Assembly (NCBI GenBank): GCA_028287235.1
Contig: JAQBQB010000002.1
Coordinates: 372,001-436,000, forward strand
DNA: 64,000 nucleotides
Reading direction: 5' to 3'
DNA from: Gemmatimonadota bacterium
GTDB lineage: Bacteria; Gemmatimonadota; Gemmatimonadetes; Gemmatimonadales; Gemmatimonadaceae
The translations under genes were made by a program, and so were the position numbers. This document shows positions 35,300 to 44,530 of the stretch, piece by piece. The notes beneath the pieces are model-generated. The model made no database searches, had not been told where the DNA came from, and saw nothing but the letters and a program-made list of their open reading frames with translations. Position 1 is the first letter of the stretch; every line of letters starts with the position of its first letter.

Positions 35300-35728
35300 A
35301 TGCTTCGCCACGCCGCTGCCGCCATCGCGCTCGTTCTCGCCGCCGGCTGCACCAAGGACCTGCCGACCGGCTCGGGCTTTGGCGACTACCAAACGGTGCG
35401 ACCCCTGCCGCAGGTCGCCGACACGCTGCGGGGCGTCGTTCAGGCCCCGGCCGACAGCTCGGCGGCGGACATCATCCTGATCACCGATGGCGGTCTCGCG
35501 GTGAAGCTCGTGGGACCAATGGCCGCCGCGGCCGTGCAGACGGCCGGGCTCGAGATCTGGGTCGCGGGCCAGTTCACGTCCGCGGGCGAGCTGATGGTGG
35601 AGGCGTACGACGTCCAGGTGGCCCCGAGCGGATGCACGATCGATCGAATGATCATCCCGGTGTTGCCGTGCGGAGCGCAGGTGAGCGGGCTTCATCCGCG
35701 CGGTGCCGCGACGTTCTCCCGGAGGTAG
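35300..35728 (+). CDS. Small secreted lipoprotein of unknown function
   Basis: 142-residue lipoprotein (lipobox LAAGC). The mature part is beta-rich (LRGVVQAPADSSAADIILITDGGLAVKL), resembling an OB-fold-like exported protein, with two Cys (SGCTID, LPCGAQ) probably disulfide-bonded. GAGGAGG (35288-35294) is a strong SD 5 nt from the ATG, which fixes the start. No family recognised. A GACGCT/AGCGTC hairpin (35743-35770) and a long hairpin follow. Confidence 0.75.
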   Translation: MLRHAAAAIALVLAAGCTKDLPTGSGFGDYQTVRPLPQVADTLRGVVQAPADSSAADIILITDGGLAVKLVGPMAAAAVQTAGLEIWVAGQFTSAGELMVEAYDVQVAPSGCTIDRMIIPVLPCGAQVSGLHPRGAATFSRR

Positions 35729-35811
35729 GAAGACCCTCGGAGGACGCTAGGAAGGCGCAAGGCCAGCGTCTAGTTGGTGAGCGAAGCGCGCAGTACCGCA
35801 GTACCGCAGGA

Positions 35812-35848
35812 CGACGGCCCGGTATCAGGGGGAGATACCGGGCCGTCG
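35812..35848. terminator. 15-bp perfect hairpin between convergent genes
   Basis: Perfect 15-bp stem (CGACGGCCCGGTATC and its complement) with a 7-nt loop, between the small lipoprotein (+) and the RND pump (-). There is no T-tract on either side, but the position suggests bidirectional transcription termination. Confidence 0.7.
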
Positions 35849-35887
35849 CGCGTTCCGTTCGTCGAGCCGTGAGCGATCAGCGAACCA

Positions 35888-38800
35888 TCACGTCGGCGCG
35901 TGCTCGGGCCGGTGCGTTCCCGGAAGCTGCGCATCGGACGGCGGCGCAACGCGAGTCGACTGCGCATCCGTGGCGCGGCGCCTCGAGAAGCGCTGTTGCC
36001 ATTCGTCGAGATAGGTATAGAAGACCGGCGTCACGTAGAGCGTGACGAGCTGCGAGAAGGCGAGACCGCCGACCACCGCGACACCGAGCGGGCGGCGGGT
36101 AGAGGCGCCCGCGCCCCAGCCCACGGCAATCGGAATCGCGCCCATGAGCGCAGCCATCGTCGTCATCATGATCGGACGGAACCGCACGCTCGCTGCTTCG
36201 AGAATGGCCTCGGTGGGCGTTCGATTGCCGTCGCGTTGCGCCTCGATCGCGAAGTCGATCATCATGATCGCGTTCTTCTCCACGATGCCGATGAGCATGA
36301 TGATGCCGACGAACCCGTAGATGTCGAGGTCGAGGCCGAAGATGATCAGCGTGACGAGCGCGCCGAACGCCGCGAACGGTAGTCCGGTGAGAATCGTGAT
36401 CGGATGGATGAAGCTCTCGTACAACACGCCGAGGATCACGTAGATCACGAACACCGCCAACAGCATGAGCAACAGCAGACCCGCCTGGGTGCTCACGAAC
36501 GCCTCGGCGATGCCGGAGAAGCTCGCCGAGACCGTGCTGGGCAGCACTTCCGTCGAGATCTGTTTCACTTCCTTGAGCGCTGTGCCGAGCGATACACCGG
36601 GCGCCAAGTTGAACGACACGGTGACCGAGGGGAGCTGACCGGAGTGATTCACCGTCACCGGACCCACGGAGTACCGGAACTTGGCGACGGTGCTGAGCGG
36701 CACCAGCGGCCCGCGCGTCGACCGAACCCAGAGCTTGCCGAGGGCGGTCACGTCGGACTGGAACTCGGGGAGCAGCTCCATCACCACCCAATATTCGTTC
36801 GTCGACGTGTAGATCGTCGACACCTGCCGCTGACCGAAGGCGTCGTAGAGCGTGTTCTCGATCTCGCTCGCCGACACGCCGAGTTGGCCCGCCTGCTCGC
36901 GGTCGATGTCGACCGTGACCTGCGGATTCTCGATGAGGAGATCGCTCGTCACGTCGGCGAGCGCGGGGAGCGCTCGCAAGCGCGTCTCGAGCTCGCGCGC
37001 CGCCGTGTTGAGCGCGGTGATGTCGCCGCTCTGCAGCGTGTACTGGTACAAGCTCTTCGACGCGAGACCGCCGATCGAGATCGCCGGGGGGTTCTGGACG
37101 TACGTCGTGATGTCCTGGATGCCCGCGACGGCGTGCGAGAGGTCGCGCGAGATCTGGTCGGCGCTGCGCTTCCGCTCGCCGATCGGCTTGAGGTCGATCG
37201 TGAGCTGACCCTGGTTCGCCGCCGCCGTGGTGCCCACCGACGACGTGACCGACCGAACGTCGGGATCGCGCTTCACCACTTCCGCCACTTCCTGCTGGTG
37301 CTTCACGAGGGCGTCGAACGACACGCCTTCGGCGGCTTCGGTAGTCGCGAGCAGCTGGCCGGTGTCGTCGGTCGGGAACAGCCCTTTGGGCGTGGACCAG
37401 AACAGATACGCCGTCGCGAGGAGAATGACGGCCGAGAAGATCAGCGTGAGCGGCCGGCGCACCATCACCCAGGCGAGCGAGCGCTCGTACACGCCGAGCC
37501 ACGCGTCGTAGAAACGCTCGGTGGCGTTGTACAGGCGGCCGTGCTGCTTGCCATGGTCCGACTTGAGGAACCGGCTCGACAGCATGGGCGTCAACGTGAG
37601 CGACACGAAGCCGGACACGAGGATCGCGACCCCGATCGTCACGGCGAATTCATGGAACAGCTTGCCGATGATGCCGCCCATGAACAGAAATGGGATGAAC
37701 ACGGCGGCGAGGGAGAACGTCATCGAGAGAATCGTAAAGCCGACCTCCGACGCGCCGTCGATCGCGGCCTGCATCTTCGGCTTTCCCATCTCCATGTGGC
37801 GCACGATGTTCTCGAGCATCACGATGGCGTCGTCGACCACGAAGCCCACGGCGAGCGTGAGCGCCATCAGCGACAGGTTGTCCAGGCTGTAGTGCAGGAG
37901 GTACATCACCGAGAAGGTGCCGATGATCGACATCGGCAGCGCCAGGCTCGGAATGATCGTCGCCGAGAAGTTGCGGAGGAACAGGAAGATGACGAGCACC
38001 ACGAGCAGGAGCGTGAGCTCGAGCGTGAACGTCACGTCGTCGACCGAGGCCTTGATCGTCGTGGAGCGATCGTACAGCGTCGACACCTTGATCGACGGCG
38101 GAATCTCGGCCGTCAGCTTCTCGAGTGCCGCCTTCACGCGGTTCGCGACGTCCACCGTGTTGGTGCCCGGCTGGCGCTGGATGGCGAGCACGATCGACCG
38201 CGAGCCGTTGAACCAGCTCGCCGTTTTGTTGTTCTGGACGTCGTCGGTGATCTTGCCGATCTCGTCGAGGTGGACCGGCGCGCCGTTGCGGTACGCGACG
38301 ATCATGTCGCTGAACTGGCTCGCGTCGTTGAGCTGCCCCGTCGCCTGGATGGTGAGCGCCGTCCGCTGTCCGTAGAGCACGCCCGTGGGCATGTTCACGT
38401 TCTGCGACGTCACCGATTGCACGATGTCCTCGAGCGCGATGTTGCGCGTTGCGAGCTGGCCGGGATCGAGCTGGAGACGCACGGCGTACTTCTGCGCGCC
38501 GAACACCTGCACCTGCGCCACGCCGCTCACCATCGAGAGCCGTTGCGCCAGCGTGGTCTCGCCGAACTCGTCGAGCGTGGAGAGCGGCACCTCGTTCGAG
38601 GTGAGCGCGAGCGTCAGGATTGGGGCGTCGGCCGGATTCGTCTTCTGGTACGACGGCGGAATGATCCCCTGCGGCAGGCTGCGGCTGGTCTGCGCGATCG
38701 ACGCCTGCACGTCCTGCGACGCCGCGTCGATGTTCCGGTCGAGCGCGAACTGGATGACGATCTGCGTGAGGCCGAGGCTCGACGTCGACGTCATGTTGTC

Positions 38801-39031
38801 GATGCCGGCGATGGTCGAGAACGACTTCTCGAGCGGCGTCGCCACGGTGGCGGCCATCGTCTGCGGGCTGGTGCCGGGGAGCGTCGCGCTCACCGTGATC
38901 GTCGGGAAATCGACGTTCGGCAGATCGCTCACGGGCAACTGCCGGTACGCGACGATGCCGAAGACGAGAATGGCGATCATGACGAGCGTCGTCATGACGG
39001 GCCGTTTGATGAACAGCGTAGTGAAATTCAC
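35888..39031 (-). CDS. RND efflux pump, MdtC-like
   Basis: 1047-residue RND drug-type (HAE1) transporter. The proton-relay Asp pair is in LAVGFVVDDAIVMLENIVRH, and the family signatures SDLPNVDFPTITVSATLPG and KGLFPTDDTGQL start the two halves. Periplasmic residues for drug binding follow the AcrB layout. It is a paralogue of the next RND gene upstream; two pumps behind one adaptor is the MdtABC arrangement, where both subunits are needed for bile-salt and novobiocin export. It ends in a short Arg/Pro/His-rich cytoplasmic tail. It is separated from the first pump by 209 bp. Confidence 0.93.
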   Translation of the reverse strand: MNFTTLFIKRPVMTTLVMIAILVFGIVAYRQLPVSDLPNVDFPTITVSATLPGTSPQTMAATVATPLEKSFSTIAGIDNMTSTSSLGLTQIVIQFALDRNIDAASQDVQASIAQTSRSLPQGIIPPSYQKTNPADAPILTLALTSNEVPLSTLDEFGETTLAQRLSMVSGVAQVQVFGAQKYAVRLQLDPGQLATRNIALEDIVQSVTSQNVNMPTGVLYGQRTALTIQATGQLNDASQFSDMIVAYRNGAPVHLDEIGKITDDVQNNKTASWFNGSRSIVLAIQRQPGTNTVDVANRVKAALEKLTAEIPPSIKVSTLYDRSTTIKASVDDVTFTLELTLLLVVLVIFLFLRNFSATIIPSLALPMSIIGTFSVMYLLHYSLDNLSLMALTLAVGFVVDDAIVMLENIVRHMEMGKPKMQAAIDGASEVGFTILSMTFSLAAVFIPFLFMGGIIGKLFHEFAVTIGVAILVSGFVSLTLTPMLSSRFLKSDHGKQHGRLYNATERFYDAWLGVYERSLAWVMVRRPLTLIFSAVILLATAYLFWSTPKGLFPTDDTGQLLATTEAAEGVSFDALVKHQQEVAEVVKRDPDVRSVTSSVGTTAAANQGQLTIDLKPIGERKRSADQISRDLSHAVAGIQDITTYVQNPPAISIGGLASKSLYQYTLQSGDITALNTAARELETRLRALPALADVTSDLLIENPQVTVDIDREQAGQLGVSASEIENTLYDAFGQRQVSTIYTSTNEYWVVMELLPEFQSDVTALGKLWVRSTRGPLVPLSTVAKFRYSVGPVTVNHSGQLPSVTVSFNLAPGVSLGTALKEVKQISTEVLPSTVSASFSGIAEAFVSTQAGLLLLMLLAVFVIYVILGVLYESFIHPITILTGLPFAAFGALVTLIIFGLDLDIYGFVGIIMLIGIVEKNAIMMIDFAIEAQRDGNRTPTEAILEAASVRFRPIMMTTMAALMGAIPIAVGWGAGASTRRPLGVAVVGGLAFSQLVTLYVTPVFYTYLDEWQQRFSRRRATDAQSTRVAPPSDAQLPGTHRPEHAPT

Positions 39032-39240
39032 TCTGGGCGACGGGCTACTGGTTACCGACTACGCGTGGACTGGACAGTTGGAACAATCGTGAAAAACAAG
39101 AACAGCACATTGACTGCACGTTGACTCCGTGGGTGCTCGATACGCCGACCTCCACGCAACCATTTTTCTTTCTTATTTGCTCTCGCGCGATGAAGTCTCA
39201 CTGCCGGTGGGAACCAATTGCTCGGCATCCCACCGCCAGA
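39032..39240. other. Spacer between the two RND genes
   Basis: 209 bp with AT-rich tracts (GAAAAACAAGAACAGC near 39088). No gene or clear terminator seen; may hold an internal promoter for the second pump. Confidence 0.4.
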
Positions 39241-42200
39241 TCAATCTCCCGCGACGGGCGTCGGCGCCGGCTGGCCGACCGGCGCGGCGCGATGGGCGCG
39301 GCGACCGAGCCACGCTTGCAGCTCGTCGAAGTACGTGTAGAACACCGGCGTCACGTAGAGCGTGACGACCTGCGAGAACGCGAGCCCGCCCACCACCGCG
39401 ATACCCAACGGCCGGCGCGAGGCCGCGCTGGCGCCGATCCCGATGGCAATCGGCAGCGTGCCGACGATGGCCGACACCGTGGTCATCATGATCGGACGGA
39501 AGCGCACGCTCGCCGCTTCGACGATCGCCACCGCGGGCGACACGTTCTCCTTCCGCTGCCGCTCGAGCGCGAAGTCGATCATCATGATCGCGTTCTTCTC
39601 GACGATGCCGATCAACATGATGATCCCGACGTAGCCGTACACGCCCAGCTCGAGGTGCGTCAGGTAGAGCGCGAGCAGCGCGCCGAAGGCGGCGAACGGC
39701 AGCCCGGTCAGGATCGTGACCGGATGGATGAAGCTCTCGTACAAAATCCCGAGAATGATGTAGATGATGAAGATCGTGATCAGCAGCAGGATCCCCATCC
39801 CCGCCTGCGAATCCTGGAACGCCTGCGCCGTGCCCGAGAACTGCCCGGTGATCGTGGCCGGCAGCACCTGATGCGCAACGGTCTGGACCTGCTGCGTCGC
39901 GGCGCCGAGCGAGACGTTCGCCGCGAGATTGAACGAGATCGTCACCGACGCCAGCTGGCCGGAGTGCGCGATGCTCAACGGACCGATCGTCTTCTCGAAG
40001 GTCGCAACGTCGGACAGCGGAACCTGCCGGCCGCCCGACGCCGGCACGTAGAAGTGCTCCAGCGCCGACGCGTCGGCCTGCGCGCTCGGCACCGTCTCCA
40101 TGACGACGAGATACTCGTTCGTCGGCGTGAAGATGGTCGAGACCTGCTGCTGGTTGAACGCGTTCGCCAGCGCCTGCTCGATGCCGGACGGCGTCGTGCC
40201 CATCGACAGCGCGCGCTGGCGATCGATGTTCACCTTGATGATCGGGCTCGTGTTCAACAGGTCCGACGTCACGCCGGAGAGCATCGGCTCGTCCTGAAGC
40301 CTGGTCACCAGCCGGTTGGCCTGGGCGTACAGCTGCTGAATGTCGGGCCCGCGCAACGTGTACTGATACTGCGTCTTCGACCCACGACCGCCGATGCGAA
40401 TGCTCGGCGGATTCGAGACGAAGATCTGCAGTGACGGAATGCCCGACATCACGCGCGTGAGCTCGCGAACCATCACGTCGGCCGGCGGACGCGTGCCGGC
40501 GGGCTTGAGCGTGATGTTGAACTGTGCCTGGTTCGAGCTGCCGCCGCCGCTGCCCACGTTGTTCGTGAACGACGCCACGTTCGTGTCCGTCGCGAGCTTG
40601 GCGGCCGCGAGCCGCGCGAGCCGCAACATCTCAGGGAACGACGTCCCTTGCGGCGCCTCGGCCGTCGCGTTCAGCGAGCCCGTATCATCGGGCGGGAACA
40701 GCCCCTTGGGGATCACCGTCCAGAGGGCGCCCGTCGCCACGAGAATCAGCGCCGAGAAGACGAGTGTCAGCGGACGATGGCGCATCACCCAACCGAGGCT
40801 GCGCTCGTAACCGTTCAACGCCGTCTGAAAGATGGACTCGGTGAAATTGAAGAAGCGGCCGTGCGGCTTCTCTTCCCCGCGCGCCTTGAGCAAGCGGCTG
40901 CAGAGCATCGGCGTGAGCGTGAGCGCCACGATGCCCGACACGAGAATCGCCACGCTGATCGTGATCGCGAACTCGCGGAAGAGCCGTCCGATGATGCCGC
41001 CCATGAACATGAGCGGAATGAACACCGCCGACAGCGAGAGCATCATCGAGAGCACGGTGAACCCGACCTCTTCCGCGCCGTCGAGCGACGCCTGCAACGG
41101 CGTCTTTCCCATCTCGATGTGGCGGATGATGTTCTCGAGCATCACGATGGCGTCGTCGACCACGAAGCCCACGGCGAGCGTGAGCGCCATGAGCGAGAGG
41201 TTGTCGATGCTGAAGTTCAGGATGTACATCACCGAGAACGTGCCGATGATCGCCATCGGCAACGTGAGGCTCGGGATGAGCGTGGCAATCGGGTTGCGCA
41301 GGAAGAAGAAGATCACGAGCACGACCAGCACCAGCGCGACGATGAGCGAGAACTTCACGTCGGCCACGGCGTTGTTGATCGTCACCGACCGGTCGTACTG
41401 AATGCGCACCTTGAGCGTGGGCGGCAGCCCCTTCTCGATCTCCGTCAGCGCCGCCTTCACGCGGCGCGCCACTTCCACCGTGTTGGTGCCGGGCTGGCGC
41501 ATCACCATCAGGTTGATCGACCGCTCGTCGTCGTACCAGCTGGCGCTCTTGTTGTTCTGGATGTCGTCCATCACGTTCGCCACGTCGCCGAGGCGGACCG
41601 CCGCGCCGTTCTTGTAGGCGATGATCAGCCGGCGAAATTCCGCCGCGTTGCTCATCTGCCCCGACGCCTGCACCGTGAGCGTCTTGTCCTTGCCATAGAG
41701 GACGCCCGTGGGCAGCATCACGTTGTTGTTGCGGATCGCCGCCGCCACCTGCGAGACGCCCACGTTGCGGCTCGCCAGCTGGCCGGGGTCGAGCTGCACG
41801 CGCACTGCGTACTTCGCCGAGCCCCACACGCCGACCTGCGAGACGCCTTCGACGGTCGACAGCTTTTGCGCGATCGTCGTCTCGGCGTACTCGTCGACGG
41901 CGATCATCGGCAGAATGTTCGACGTCAGCGCGATGTTGAGAATCGGCGACGCCGCCGGGTTCTGCTTGTGATAGTTGGGCGGCAGGATCGTGGACGGAAG
42001 GAACGCCAGCGTCTTGCCGATCGCGGCGTTGACGTCCTGCGCCGCCGCTTCCACGTCGCGGTCGAGCGAGAACTGGAGCGTGATGTTGCTGCTGCCCAAC
42101 CGGCTGCTCGACGTGATCTCGTCGATGCCCGCGATGGCCGAGAAGGCCTTCTCGAGCGGCGTGGCAACCGTTGCCGCCATCGTTTCCGGGCTCGCGCCCG

Positions 42201-42354
42201 GCAGATTCGCGTCGACGCTGATCGTGGGATAGTCGACCGTGGGCAGGTCGCTCACCGCGAGCTTTTGGTAGGACGCGATCCCGAACACGAGAATGCCGAT
42301 CATGACCAGGCAGGTCATGACCGGCCGCCGAATGAACAGCGCGGTGAGGCTCAT
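39241..42354 (-). CDS. RND efflux pump, MdtB-like
   Basis: 1037-residue RND transporter close to its neighbour (SDLPTVDYPTISVDANLPG, FPPDDTGSLNATAEAPQG, LAVGFVVDDAIVMLENIIRHIEMG, GIVEKNAIMMIDFALERQR). The relay Asp pair and the C-terminal KRFRPIMMTT-like segment (SVRFRPIMMTT) are intact, so it is expected to be active. It overlaps the adaptor stop by 4 nt (ATGA). Together with the downstream pump and the adaptor it forms an MdtABC-like set; no TolC homologue is in this cluster, so an outer channel must come from elsewhere, for example the tolC-like gene at 27-28 kb. Confidence 0.93.
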   Translation of the reverse strand: MSLTALFIRRPVMTCLVMIGILVFGIASYQKLAVSDLPTVDYPTISVDANLPGASPETMAATVATPLEKAFSAIAGIDEITSSSRLGSSNITLQFSLDRDVEAAAQDVNAAIGKTLAFLPSTILPPNYHKQNPAASPILNIALTSNILPMIAVDEYAETTIAQKLSTVEGVSQVGVWGSAKYAVRVQLDPGQLASRNVGVSQVAAAIRNNNVMLPTGVLYGKDKTLTVQASGQMSNAAEFRRLIIAYKNGAAVRLGDVANVMDDIQNNKSASWYDDERSINLMVMRQPGTNTVEVARRVKAALTEIEKGLPPTLKVRIQYDRSVTINNAVADVKFSLIVALVLVVLVIFFFLRNPIATLIPSLTLPMAIIGTFSVMYILNFSIDNLSLMALTLAVGFVVDDAIVMLENIIRHIEMGKTPLQASLDGAEEVGFTVLSMMLSLSAVFIPLMFMGGIIGRLFREFAITISVAILVSGIVALTLTPMLCSRLLKARGEEKPHGRFFNFTESIFQTALNGYERSLGWVMRHRPLTLVFSALILVATGALWTVIPKGLFPPDDTGSLNATAEAPQGTSFPEMLRLARLAAAKLATDTNVASFTNNVGSGGGSSNQAQFNITLKPAGTRPPADVMVRELTRVMSGIPSLQIFVSNPPSIRIGGRGSKTQYQYTLRGPDIQQLYAQANRLVTRLQDEPMLSGVTSDLLNTSPIIKVNIDRQRALSMGTTPSGIEQALANAFNQQQVSTIFTPTNEYLVVMETVPSAQADASALEHFYVPASGGRQVPLSDVATFEKTIGPLSIAHSGQLASVTISFNLAANVSLGAATQQVQTVAHQVLPATITGQFSGTAQAFQDSQAGMGILLLITIFIIYIILGILYESFIHPVTILTGLPFAAFGALLALYLTHLELGVYGYVGIIMLIGIVEKNAIMMIDFALERQRKENVSPAVAIVEAASVRFRPIMMTTVSAIVGTLPIAIGIGASAASRRPLGIAVVGGLAFSQVVTLYVTPVFYTYFDELQAWLGRRAHRAAPVGQPAPTPVAGD

Positions 42355-43706
42355 GTGCCTCGGCCGGCTCCAGCAGTCGCCCCAGCGGCACCCGCCGCTC
42401 CGGGCTGGCCGCCCCGTCCTGCTCCTCGCCCGCCACGGCCGCGTCGGCCGGCACCACCGCCGCCGCCGCCCGCGTCGGTGGCGCTTCTGAGCTTCACCGG
42501 TGCGTCGGGCACGAGACGCGACTGCCCGTCGAGCACCACGCGATCGCCCTCGTGAATGCCCGTCGCGATGATCGACAAATTGCCGGCCGTGCGCTCGACC
42601 GTCACCGGACGCTGGCGCGCCGTGTCGGCCTTGTCGACGATATAGACGTAGGCGCCGCGCTGGCCGGTGACCACCGCCTGCGTGGGCACCACGAGCGCGC
42701 TGTCTTCGTCATAGAGGTGCAGTGACGTCGTGGCGAACTGGCCCGCCCAAAGGCGACCGTTCGCGTTGTCGAACGTCGCCTTGAGCTGCACCGTGCCCGT
42801 CGCCGTATCGACCGCGTTGTCGATGAACGACAGCTTGCCGGTCATGCGGTCGCCGAACAGGCCGCCCTGCTGCTGCACGCCGCGCATGGCGGATTGGCCG
42901 GCGGGATCGGACACCGACGCCGACGCCGCGGCCGCCATGGAGTCGATCGACGGCGACGCGGGTGCGACGCCGCCCGGAACCGCGGACACCGGCAAGCCGC
43001 CCTGCGCGCCGTACTGCAGAATGAGGCCGAGCTGCGACGACGGAATGGAGAAGCGCACGAGGATCGGGCGCACCTGATTGATGATCACGAGCGGCGCTAC
43101 GCCGCCCGACCGCACGAGGTTGCCCCGCCGCACGAGCAGGCCGCCGGTCTTTCCGGCGATCGGCGCGCGAATGATCGTGTTCTCGAGATTGAATCGCGCT
43201 TGCGCAACATTCGCGCGGTCGGCGCGCACCGTCGCCTCGGTGGTGCCGGCGGTGGTCATCTGCGCCGCACCTTCCTGCGGCGTGATCACCTTGGCCGCCA
43301 GCAGCTTTTGATAGCGATCGTATTCGCCTTTCGCGTTCGCGGCGTTGACGCTGTCGCGCTGGAGCACGGCGAGCGCCTGCTCGTACGCGTTCTGGTAGGG
43401 GCGCGGATCGATGTGGAAGAGCGCCTGGCCCTGCCGAACTTCCTGGCCTTCCTGGAAGTCGACGGACGTGATGATACCGTCGACCTGCGGCGAAACGAGG
43501 ACGCTCTGTAGCGGCGTCACGACACCGTTCGCTTCAATGACGTAGGGAACGCTCGCGCGGCGGGCTTGCACCACCGAAACGGTGGCTACCGGGCGGGGAG
43601 GCTTGTCCTGCGTCTTGGCGCACCCACTCAGGAACATCGGAACGAGGAGCGCGGCGGGCAAAAACAACAACGATGCGCGACGATCGTCGAGTCGCAATCC
43701 GGTCAT
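42351..43706 (-). CDS. RND efflux adaptor (MdtA-like) lipoprotein
   Basis: 451-residue membrane-fusion protein. Start at 43706 (MTGLRLDDRR) gives a leader with the lipobox FLSGC; an upstream in-frame extension is Pro-rich and unlike a leader. Lipoyl domain (VVTPLQSVLVSPQVDGIITSV and GEVRQGQALFHIDPRPYQ) and alpha hairpin follow. An insertion of about 40 residues (GGLPVSAVPGGVAPASPSIDS onward), not seen in MdtA, lies in the beta-barrel region. The C-terminus ends in a long Gly/Arg-rich tail (GGGGGAGRRGRGGRG). First gene of the pump operon. Confidence 0.92.
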   Translation of the reverse strand: MTGLRLDDRRASLLFLPAALLVPMFLSGCAKTQDKPPRPVATVSVVQARRASVPYVIEANGVVTPLQSVLVSPQVDGIITSVDFQEGQEVRQGQALFHIDPRPYQNAYEQALAVLQRDSVNAANAKGEYDRYQKLLAAKVITPQEGAAQMTTAGTTEATVRADRANVAQARFNLENTIIRAPIAGKTGGLLVRRGNLVRSGGVAPLVIINQVRPILVRFSIPSSQLGLILQYGAQGGLPVSAVPGGVAPASPSIDSMAAAASASVSDPAGQSAMRGVQQQGGLFGDRMTGKLSFIDNAVDTATGTVQLKATFDNANGRLWAGQFATTSLHLYDEDSALVVPTQAVVTGQRGAYVYIVDKADTARQRPVTVERTAGNLSIIATGIHEGDRVVLDGQSRLVPDAPVKLRSATDAGGGGGGAGRRGRGGRGAGRGGQPGAAGAAGATAGAGRGT

Positions 43707-43925
43707 CGGTAGGAAATCGGCGTTTGAGTACGAAGCGGCGCGGGTGGACGCGCATGGCGGCGGGCTCGGCGGGTTGAACAACGGCCGAGCGAGTCACTCA
43801 CGAACTTACTACGTCCAACTAGGGCAATGCGTTTGAACTTTTTGACCGCCCGGGGCGGGTTGGCGGCTTCCAGGCCGAGAAGGTAATCTCTAGGATCGAC
43901 TCAACCCATTGGAGCACGCCCAACC

Positions 43926-44390
43926 ATGGCTCGTCTCGTCTGCTCGATTCTGCTCGTGGGGATCGTCGCCACGTCGGCCGGCGCCCAGGCGACCGGCGGA
44001 AAGCCCGGCGCGGTGTCGGCCTCGGCCGCCCGCACTCTATTGAAGCTGGAAGACTCCTGGGCCACGGCGCTCGTCAAGCGCGACGGCGCAACCTTTCAGC
44101 GGCTGCTTGCACCCGGATTCGTATACACTGAGGACGACCGCGTCATGTCGCGCGACGCCGTGCTCGAGGACGTCGTCTCCGGCACCGACACCGTGACGGC
44201 CGCACATAACGAAGGCATGGACGTCCACCTGTTCCCCCCGGCCGGCGTGGTCACGGGGTGGCTGATCGTCAAAGGTCGCGGCAAAGGTGGTCCGTTCGAG
44301 CACAGATATCGGTTCACCGATACCTGGCTCGAAAGAAAGGGAGCTTGGCAGATCGTGGCCGCACAAGATTATCTAAAAGCTCCGCGCTGA
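43926..44390 (+). CDS. Secreted DUF4440/SnoaL-like protein
   Basis: 154-residue exported protein with a signal peptide ending SAGAQA and a SnoaL/NTF2-like DUF4440 domain (LKLEDSWATALVKRDGATFQRLLAPGFVYTED, then RYRFTDTWLERKGAWQIVAAQD). This fold binds small hydrophobic ligands or acts as a ketosteroid-isomerase-like enzyme; no catalytic assignment is possible. Divergent from the MdtABC-like operon, separated from it by 219 bp. A 58-bp palindrome follows it. Confidence 0.87.
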   Translation: MARLVCSILLVGIVATSAGAQATGGKPGAVSASAARTLLKLEDSWATALVKRDGATFQRLLAPGFVYTEDDRVMSRDAVLEDVVSGTDTVTAAHNEGMDVHLFPPAGVVTGWLIVKGRGKGGPFEHRYRFTDTWLERKGAWQIVAAQDYLKAPR

Positions 44391-44441
44391 GCGGCTCGAA
44401 CGGCCTCCTCTCTGCTAATACCGATCGCTGGCGAGCCAGGT

Positions 44442-44499
44442 ACTCTAGGATACTGCTCCCTGTTTTGAGCGCTCAGAACAGGGAGCAGTATCCTAGAGT
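44442..44499. repeat. 58-bp near-perfect palindrome
   Basis: Two 23-nt arms beginning ACTCTAGGATACTGCTCC are exact reverse complements and enclose T-TGAGC-GCTCA-G, so the dyad runs 29 bp to its centre with a single T-G pair. It has essentially no loop, able to form a long hairpin or cruciform. It sits between convergent genes, so termination is one explanation. Confidence 0.9.
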
Positions 44500-44530
44500 G
44501 ATCGTGCCGCGACCCATGGTATTCGGCAAA

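Noticed and set aside
36404-39124. 900-codon open frame antisense to an RND pump
   Set aside because: Low-complexity Arg/Glu/His translation without any motif; the minus strand encodes a complete RND transporter.
42400-42480. Gly/Arg-coding tandem repeats in the adaptor tail
   Set aside because: Codons vary; it is a low-complexity protein tail, not a DNA repeat array or CRISPR.
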